Made by a program: the position numbers and the translations under genes | Part shown: in pieces, positions 1 through 4,716 of the stretch | Layout: each line of letters starts with the position of its first letter | Position numbering within the stretch: the stretch's first letter is position 1 | Assembly: GCA_028709135.1 (NCBI GenBank) | Contig: JAQVXN010000063.1 | Location: forward strand, 1 to 8,901 | DNA length: 8,901 nucleotides | Source: Bacteroidaceae bacterium | Lineage (GTDB): Bacteria; Bacteroidota; Bacteroidia; Bacteroidales; Bacteroidaceae | Reading direction: 5' to 3' | The notes under the pieces: generated by a model | What the model was told of the DNA's origin: nothing | Databases searched by the model: none | The model's input: only the letters and a program-made list of their open reading frames with translations

Positions 1-693
1 ATGGCCTTGGGAGGTGCTTTGATGTTCGGTTTGCGTTTGTCGCCCAACTTTAATCGTCCTTTTGTAGCGCAGAGTACAGCTGATTTATGGCGTCGTTGGC
101 ACATGTCTCTTTCTTTCTGGGTACGAGATTACGTTTATCTGCCACTGGCTTCGGCCATGAGGCGTTGGGAGCAAAAAGGCATCATATTTAGTCTTTTACT
201 AACTTTTGTGGCTTTGGGTATTTGGCATGGTTCTGGATGGACATTTGTGATATATGGCCTTATTCAAGGCATTGTGATTGTTTATGAAGTGAAAGCACGC
301 AATTTTCGCGGTTGGTTAAAAAGGGTTTTGGGAAAGAATCTTTTTGCAACCTGGTCTATTCTGCGCACATATATTATTTTTGCCTTATCGTTAATCTTTT
401 TCCGTTGTGATACGATTAGTGATGCTTTTTATTTTATTCGTCACATGTCTTTTCATACCAACACCAGTTGGAAAGAGATAAATCTCGGAATGACCGATCA
501 TATCTGTATTGTTTCAGGCGTAGCATTATTTTTAGTGTTGGTTTATGAGTTCTTTATGTCGCGCGGGGATTTACTAAAAAGGTTGGAAAGACAGCCAGTT
601 GTGGTTAGATGGAGTGTTTATTATCTGATAGTGTTTGCCATTTTTGTTTACGGAAAATTTGGTGCGAATAACTTTATATATCTTCAATTCTGA
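1..693 (+). CDS. MBOAT-family membrane O-acyltransferase (AlgI/DltB-like), C-terminal half, cut by the window edge
   Basis: This is an integral inner-membrane O-acyltransferase of the MBOAT family. Such proteins take an acyl group, usually acetyl, from the cytoplasmic side and pass it across the membrane towards an exported polysaccharide. The visible 230 residues hold the family signature WRRWHMSLSFWVRDYVYLPL (residues 30-49), the WHG motif with the presumed catalytic histidine (H76), several later hydrophobic segments, and the conserved C-terminal FIYLQF. The first residues match the middle of AlgI-type proteins, where a GYSD-like segment precedes ALG, so the ATG at position 1 is almost certainly internal and the gene starts left of the window. 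Full-length relatives are about 470-500 residues. After the WHG motif, relatives often have a second HG pair; here it reads QG (Q89). The stop overlaps the next gene's ATG (TGATG), so the two should be translationally coupled. The acyl group and the glycan cannot be deduced. Confidence 0.93.
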   Translation: MALGGALMFGLRLSPNFNRPFVAQSTADLWRRWHMSLSFWVRDYVYLPLASAMRRWEQKGIIFSLLLTFVALGIWHGSGWTFVIYGLIQGIVIVYEVKARNFRGWLKRVLGKNLFATWSILRTYIIFALSLIFFRCDTISDAFYFIRHMSFHTNTSWKEINLGMTDHICIVSGVALFLVLVYEFFMSRGDLLKRLERQPVVVRWSVYYLIVFAIFVYGKFGANNFIYLQF

Positions 694-1737
694 TGGAAGA
701 AGTATCAAACAAACAAACGCCGGTTCATAAGAAAAGGAGCGCGGCTTGGCGTTTGACAATTAAAATATTTTTTTTTTACTAGTCCATTCTGGTTAATCAC
801 AGCTCTATATTTTCACGACGATCCTTTTATGGTCATGCGGAATTATCGCATTTACGATTCTAAGGTGATGCTTAATGAGGCATACGTGGGATGGCATATT
901 TATTTGAATAATCGAGATTCGATCCCGTTCAATTCTTTTCTTATGGGTAATTCCTGTACTATGGCTTTCCGTTGTACGGAATGGGAAAAATATTTGAATG
1001 GGGGGCGCGCCGTGCGTCTTTTTGGTAATATTGAAAGCATGATGGCGATTTATAAAAAATTAATGGCACTTGAACGAGAGCATGCACCTATTAAAAATGT
1101 GCTGATGATTTTAGATAAATCCTCGCTGTCAAAAACATATTTGCAAAGTGGTTACAATTTTGTGCTTCCTCCGGCCATCTCTGGAGATCGTCCTCTGAAT
1201 GCGCAGTTGGCCTTTTTACAGGGTTTTGTCTCTCCTGATTTTTTGTTCCCTTATTTGAAATATAGACTGACAGGAACGGTTACTTCCTCGATGAAAGCGT
1301 TTAACCCTTATGGACGGATACGTAATCCCATTAACAACGATGCCATGAATCCGCGTGAAAAAATGATAGAGAAAGAAGGTGTTCAATATTGGGCAGATCA
1401 CAAAAAAGATTTCCCTTACAGAGATGGAAAGCAAGTAATTAATAGCTCTGTTATATTCGGGCAGCAGCAAGCCTTACTGCTTGACATAGAAAAGGTGTTA
1501 CGTAGAAATTCTACTTCCGTTAAAATTGTTATCAGTCCGGATTACAAACAGGAAAAAATTAATCCTCGTGATGTAAGGATTTTAAAATCCATTTTCGGGA
1601 AAGATAATGTTTTTGACTTCACGGGAATTAATGAATATACGAATGACATTCATAATTTCTACGAAAAAGGACATTATAGACCGTTGTTGGGTAATAAACT
1701 TTTAAAGGTTATCTATCAAACGCCTTCCGCTCGTTAA
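693..1737 (+). CDS. SGNH/DltD-like secreted-glycan acylation partner, frameshifted in a T10 run
   Basis: The likely start is the ATG at 693, overlapping the MBOAT stop. That frame gives a basic N-terminus and the beginning of a hydrophobic anchor (RLTIKIFFF), then stops at TAG 780-782 after 29 residues. The remainder continues one frame over (829-1737 from its first ATG, 302 residues). Removing one T or adding two in the T10 run at 768-777 joins the parts into 347 residues with an uninterrupted anchor at about residues 21-40, followed by DDPF. This fits a single-pass envelope protein of the SGNH/DltD-like family found beside MBOAT genes. Downstream are GNSCT (block-I-like, S42 counted from the 829 ATG) and EKGHYRP near the C-terminus, where E279 and H282 resemble the DxxH catalytic pair. 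Relatives I recall usually read GNSRT and often carry Asp. Starting at 829 would remove the anchor. The gene may be phase-variable, rescued by slippage, a recent pseudogene, or affected by a sequencing error. Confidence 0.75.
768..777 (+). repeat. Homopolymeric T10 tract at the frameshift point
   Basis: Ten consecutive T bases lie inside the membrane-anchor codons of the SGNH-like gene. The upstream frame (from 693) and the downstream frame (open from 757 to 1737) differ by one base exactly here. Nine or twelve T would make a continuous reading frame. Runs of this length are known sites of replication slippage and of RNA-polymerase slippage, and of base-count errors in sequencing. Confidence 0.9.
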
Positions 1738-1739
1738 AT

Positions 1740-1771
1740 GTTTGGATCAATGTGATGGATGCCCAAACTTT
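1740..1771 (+). terminator. Weak intrinsic terminator candidate after the acylation operon
   Basis: Immediately after the TAA stop (1735-1737), GTTTGG (1740-1745) pairs with CCAAAC (1763-1768). An inner ATC/GAT extension (1746-1748 with 1758-1760) leaves a 2-base bulge and a 9-base loop. Only three T follow (1769-1771), so termination would be weak. The position directly behind the stop is the main support. Confidence 0.4.
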
Positions 1772-1904
1772 GCTTAGTTCAATAGAGGCTGTGAATTAAC
1801 TCAAAAGCAGCATTCTGTATGACGAGAACCGCATACTGATAAGAGGAATGCTTAAAGGAAAATTTTAATTTATAAGAGGTGGTTCACAGGTTTGTATTTG
1901 TTGA

Positions 1905-1946
1905 AACTGTGAGGCCACTTGTAAAAACTGTGAGGCCATTCGTAAA
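1905..1946. repeat. Two tandem 21-bp repeats carrying TGTGAGGCCA
   Basis: Copy 1 is 1905-1925 and copy 2 is 1926-1946. They abut without a spacer and differ at 2 of 21 positions. Each contains the 10-mer TGTGAGGCCA (1908-1917 and 1929-1938), which also occurs at 4568-4577. The repeats lie in the convergent gap between the acylation operon and the exporter gene, where no gene is evident. The 21-bp period is close to two helical turns, so tandem protein binding is possible; replication slippage of a neutral sequence is equally possible. A frame through both copies reads TVRPLVK TVRPFVK, but no credible gene contains it. Confidence 0.8.
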
Positions 1947-2036
1947 GCGTAGAACAAATATATGTGAAATAAGTCCATGCATTTTGCAGTTTTTTGTTTA
2001 CAGTGTCGTTTGCAGAGGCTTGAAACGGAAGAAACT

Positions 2037-3389
2037 TTACCATTCGATAAATTTGCCACGGGCTTTACGTTCTTCCAACTGCTGTTGAAGTTTAAGGCGG
2101 CGGCGTTTGTCCAGATATCGGCGGGCAAAAATGTTTGGAATGGCAACACCTACAGAGATGCACATAATGATAAGGGCCGCGCTAATGCCGTTGTAAGTGG
2201 CGTTTGTCACTTCTCCGATGACGCCTTTCATTGTGATGAAAGCTAGTAAACAGCGATATATCAGTACGCCGGGAATCATTGGGATGACCATAGGAATGGT
2301 GAGCACATGTCCGGGCACGTTAAACCAGTGGATGGCTTTTACACCAATGAGACTGACGATAAATCCCCCCATAAACGAGCCCACAACGGGTCCATAGCCT
2401 AATTCATAGTTTACGAAGTTACGCGTACAAACAGCCAAAGCACCTCCCAAAGCAATAAACCACAAAAGTTTTTTTGAGGTATTGAAAATAATCGAGAAGC
2501 CGACGGCAGAGATAGCGGCTGCGATGGCGTAGATGTAGAAAGGGTCGTGAGGTACTATACTGAGTTCGCTGAAGTGATCGGCGATAGTAATGTCCTCGCT
2601 AACGAGGGCGTGGATGGCCAGCATGATGCCGAAAGACATGGCAATGAGCGTTACGGTGCAGTTCAGAAAGCGCGTGAAACCTACTACAAGATAGCTTTCC
2701 AGCATATCGTCGATGAAGTTAATAATGGGCACACCAGGTACAATGAAAAGTGTGCACGCCAGAAGCGGATGGTAGGGCGTTTGCGAGAGCCCAGTCTTAC
2801 TGGTATAATAGGCGAGTACGCTCGAAATGAACGCGGCTATGGTGATGCTCATATAGTTGTTGATACCGAAATGTTCGCAACTTTGGCGGATGCGAAAACC
2901 GATAGCTGCACAGCAGGAGGCAAAGAGAAAAGCTACCCAATCGCCTCCGAAGAGTTTGCAGAATCCACCGCAGGCAAAACCTGCCAGAATCGCTGTGAAA
3001 AGTGGCGAATAGTTACGTTTCTGCGTAGTGATGCGGCTGAGCTCTTTTTCATAGCGGTCCAGCGAATAGTCTTCGCGAATGGCACGCCAGGAGAGGTGGC
3101 TGATTTCTGTGAGGGCTTCCATGTTGATGGTGTGCTTCTCACATTTTTGAAATTTGGATACCGAGTGCTTCTCGTCGCTAATATTTACAAGGAGCATGGT
3201 GTAGCTTACGTGAATGTGGAGTTTGTCGTCTGGAATCCCCAAGAAGGCAGCTACGCGGTTCATATCGCGTAGAATACGACTAGTGTCTGCAGAACTTTCC
3301 ACAAGAATTTGTCCTGTTTTGAGTAATAGATGGAGTTTGCGACGTAGTAAGAGTAATTCGTTTTTTTCTATTTCGTTTTCTTCGCCCAT
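2037..3389 (-). CDS. ThrE-type threonine/serine exporter family protein
   Basis: This is an inner-membrane amino-acid exporter of the ThrE family, characterised in Corynebacterium as a proton-driven threonine and serine exporter. Its 450 residues contain both parts of the family in one chain: an N-terminal DUF1212/ThrE region (about 15-265) and a C-terminal ThrE_2 region (about 280-425). Some bacteria encode these as two proteins (YjjP/YjjB). Visible signatures are LLLKTGQILVESSADTSRI near residues 21-39, the amphipathic motif VPGVPIINFIDDMLESYLV (217-235) with an Arg at 240, and the related IPMIPGVLIYR (369-379). Roughly ten hydrophobic segments run from residue 128 to 424, followed by a basic tail. 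The ATG at 3389 has an AT-rich upstream sequence without a Shine-Dalgarno. It lies 73 bp downstream of the aroB stop on the same strand with no hairpin between them, so co-transcription is likely. A partial -7-like TATGTTTC (3435-3442) could add a weak internal promoter. Substrate specificity is inferred from the family only. Confidence 0.9.
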   Translation of the reverse strand: MGEENEIEKNELLLLRRKLHLLLKTGQILVESSADTSRILRDMNRVAAFLGIPDDKLHIHVSYTMLLVNISDEKHSVSKFQKCEKHTINMEALTEISHLSWRAIREDYSLDRYEKELSRITTQKRNYSPLFTAILAGFACGGFCKLFGGDWVAFLFASCCAAIGFRIRQSCEHFGINNYMSITIAAFISSVLAYYTSKTGLSQTPYHPLLACTLFIVPGVPIINFIDDMLESYLVVGFTRFLNCTVTLIAMSFGIMLAIHALVSEDITIADHFSELSIVPHDPFYIYAIAAAISAVGFSIIFNTSKKLLWFIALGGALAVCTRNFVNYELGYGPVVGSFMGGFIVSLIGVKAIHWFNVPGHVLTIPMVIPMIPGVLIYRCLLAFITMKGVIGEVTNATYNGISAALIIMCISVGVAIPNIFARRYLDKRRRLKLQQQLEERKARGKFIEW

Positions 3390-3462
3390 ATTTTGTTTTT
3401 TAAGTCAAATCCGCGTCAGAGTAATTGCGGAGGGGAAACATATATTATGAAGGTAAGAATGC

Positions 3463-4524
3463 TTAGCATCCCATCGTTTCACGATAGAAATCGAGCATGT
3501 CAAAAATTTGTTCTTTTGTGGCAATTTGATTGATGTGGATGGATCCGATGGCAGAGAGGAGCGTGAAATTAATCGTTCCGGAAGTATTCTTTTTATCGTG
3601 CGTCATGAAGGTGTAAAGCTGGTCATACTGTTTGCAGTTAAATGAGAAAATGCCATAGTTTTCCTTTATGAATTGCACGGTTTGAAGCATTTGGTCGTGG
3701 GGAAACTGCAAGTTTTTACAACTGAGATAAAGTTCGCAAACAAGTCCCCATGCCACGGCGTAACCATGGAGGACGGGATCGTTTTGAGAGAGCGAAAGAC
3801 TTTCAAGTGCGTGACCGGCGGTGTGACCAAAATTGAGGGCTTTGCGAAGTCCGTGTTCTTCGGGGTCAAGTTTAACAATGCGTTTTTTTACGTTTACACT
3901 CTTTTTTAAAAGGGTGGCGAGCAGATCCAGATCAGGTTCTTGCAGATTGAATTGCAAAAGTTCAGCCCAGTCGTTTTCATTGCTAATTAAGGCGTGTTTA
4001 AGCATTTCGGCAAAGCCGGAACAAATGTTTTGCTTATCAAGTGTACGTAGAAAATCCGTGTCGATCAGGACTTCAGAAGCATTGCGGAATACACCGATTT
4101 CGTTTTTCAGCCCGTTAAAATTAATGCCTGTTTTACCACCGGCAGAAGCATCCACCATCGCCAACAATGTGGTGGGAATATTTAGAAATGGAATGCCCCG
4201 TTTAAAGGTGGAAGCTGCGAATCCTCCTAGGTCTGTAACCATACCGCCACCGAGGTTAATCAGTAGGGAGCGACGTGTAGCTCCTTCCGCACTGAGACAT
4301 TGCCATACATGGGCGAGCGATTCAATATTCTTATGCTCGTCGCTGGCTCCAATGGTAATGACGGAGGCTTTTTTTAGTTCGGGGATGTCATTAAGTAACG
4401 GCAAACAAAGTTTATTCGTCGTTTCGTCGGTTAATACGAAAAGACGGTCATATTCAATCTTGCTGAGAGCTTCAGACAATTCTTGATGGAGGCTTTTTGA
4501 AAAAATAATGCTTTGCTCTTTCAT
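3463..4524 (-). CDS. aroB: 3-dehydroquinate synthase
   Basis: This cytoplasmic, NAD- and divalent-metal-dependent enzyme converts DAHP (3-deoxy-D-arabino-heptulosonate 7-phosphate) to 3-dehydroquinate, the second step of the shikimate pathway to aromatic amino acids. The 353 residues match the usual length. The order of motifs is canonical: GGGMVTDLGGF (92-102) for NAD binding, PTTLLAMVDASAGGKTGIN (117-135), GFAEMLKHALI (170-180) with metal ligand E173 and K176, NFGHTAGHALE (231-241) with metal ligand H234, and LHGYAVAWG (252-260) with metal ligand H253. The late HDKKN segment (309-313) is also present. In many homologues the residue after HG is Glu (HGEAVA); here it is Tyr, which does not affect the metal-binding histidine. 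The ATG at 4524 gives a full-length N-terminus, and a perfect -7 box lies only 8 bases upstream. The exporter gene follows 73 bp downstream on the same strand. Confidence 0.97.
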   Translation of the reverse strand: MKEQSIIFSKSLHQELSEALSKIEYDRLFVLTDETTNKLCLPLLNDIPELKKASVITIGASDEHKNIESLAHVWQCLSAEGATRRSLLINLGGGMVTDLGGFAASTFKRGIPFLNIPTTLLAMVDASAGGKTGINFNGLKNEIGVFRNASEVLIDTDFLRTLDKQNICSGFAEMLKHALISNENDWAELLQFNLQEPDLDLLATLLKKSVNVKKRIVKLDPEEHGLRKALNFGHTAGHALESLSLSQNDPVLHGYAVAWGLVCELYLSCKNLQFPHDQMLQTVQFIKENYGIFSFNCKQYDQLYTFMTHDKKNTSGTINFTLLSAIGSIHINQIATKEQIFDMLDFYRETMGC

Positions 4525-4532
4525 ACCGCATG

Positions 4533-4540
4533 CAAAGTTA
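4533..4540 (-). promoter_or_regulatory. Bacteroidetes -7 box (TAnnTTTG) of aroB
   Basis: Read on the minus strand the sequence is TAACTTTG, a perfect match to the Bacteroidetes primary-sigma consensus TAnnTTTG. Only 8 bases separate it from the aroB ATG. Transcription should start a few bases after the box, giving a leaderless or almost leaderless mRNA. No clear -33 TTTG element is seen at the usual distance, so the promoter call rests on this box and its position. Confidence 0.6.
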
Positions 4541-4567
4541 AGTGTTTTCTACCTAATTTTTTATTGT

Positions 4568-4577
4568 TGTGAGGCCA
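4568..4577. repeat. Third copy of the 10-mer TGTGAGGCCA
   Basis: This is an exact copy of the 10-mer that forms the core of the 21-bp repeats at 1905-1946. Here it lies in the divergent spacer between aroB and the barrel gene, 28 bases upstream of the aroB -7 box. It stands alone, without a second 21-bp unit. It may be an operator-like site or part of a dispersed intergenic repeat. The shorter GTGAGGCC also forms part of the terminator at 7781-7788. Confidence 0.4.
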
Positions 4578-4645
4578 AACTTTTTGAGAACAAATAAAAA
4601 ATGATTTTTTTGTGGTTGTCATTTTAAACCTTTTGAGATTAGAAG

Positions 4646-4658
4646 CGTCTTAAAGACG
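4646..4658. promoter_or_regulatory. Palindrome upstream of the beta-barrel gene
   Basis: CGTCTT (4646-4651), a single A and AAGACG (4653-4658) form a perfect 13-bp palindrome in the divergent spacer, 58 bases before the barrel-gene ATG. Its size and position suit a dimeric regulator site, or a small hairpin in the leader. No perfect TAnnTTTG box was found on the plus strand of this spacer, so the promoter of the barrel gene is not located and the function is a guess. Confidence 0.3.
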
Positions 4659-4716
4659 TGATGAGTTTTAAAAAACATTTTCAGTATTAAAGAATACAAC
4701 CATATCTTCATTAAAG

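Noticed and set aside
1881..1916. Possible hairpin between GGTTCACAG and CTGTGAGG
   Set aside because: Only seven pairs including a wobble, with a 17-base loop and no T run; probably chance.
1865..2149. A 94-codon minus-strand frame crossing the 21-bp tandem repeat and the 3' end of the exporter gene
   Set aside because: Its start lies inside the exporter coding region, it has no domain, and its openness comes partly from the repeat.
2547..3272. A 241-codon open frame on the plus strand opposite the exporter gene
   Set aside because: It lies wholly antisense to a clearly recognisable exporter, has no recognisable domain, and is explained by the codon usage of the real gene.
3833..4486. A 217-codon open frame on the plus strand opposite aroB
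   Set aside because: It is entirely antisense to aroB, whose catalytic motifs are intact, and its Ser/Arg-rich composition is that of a shadow frame.
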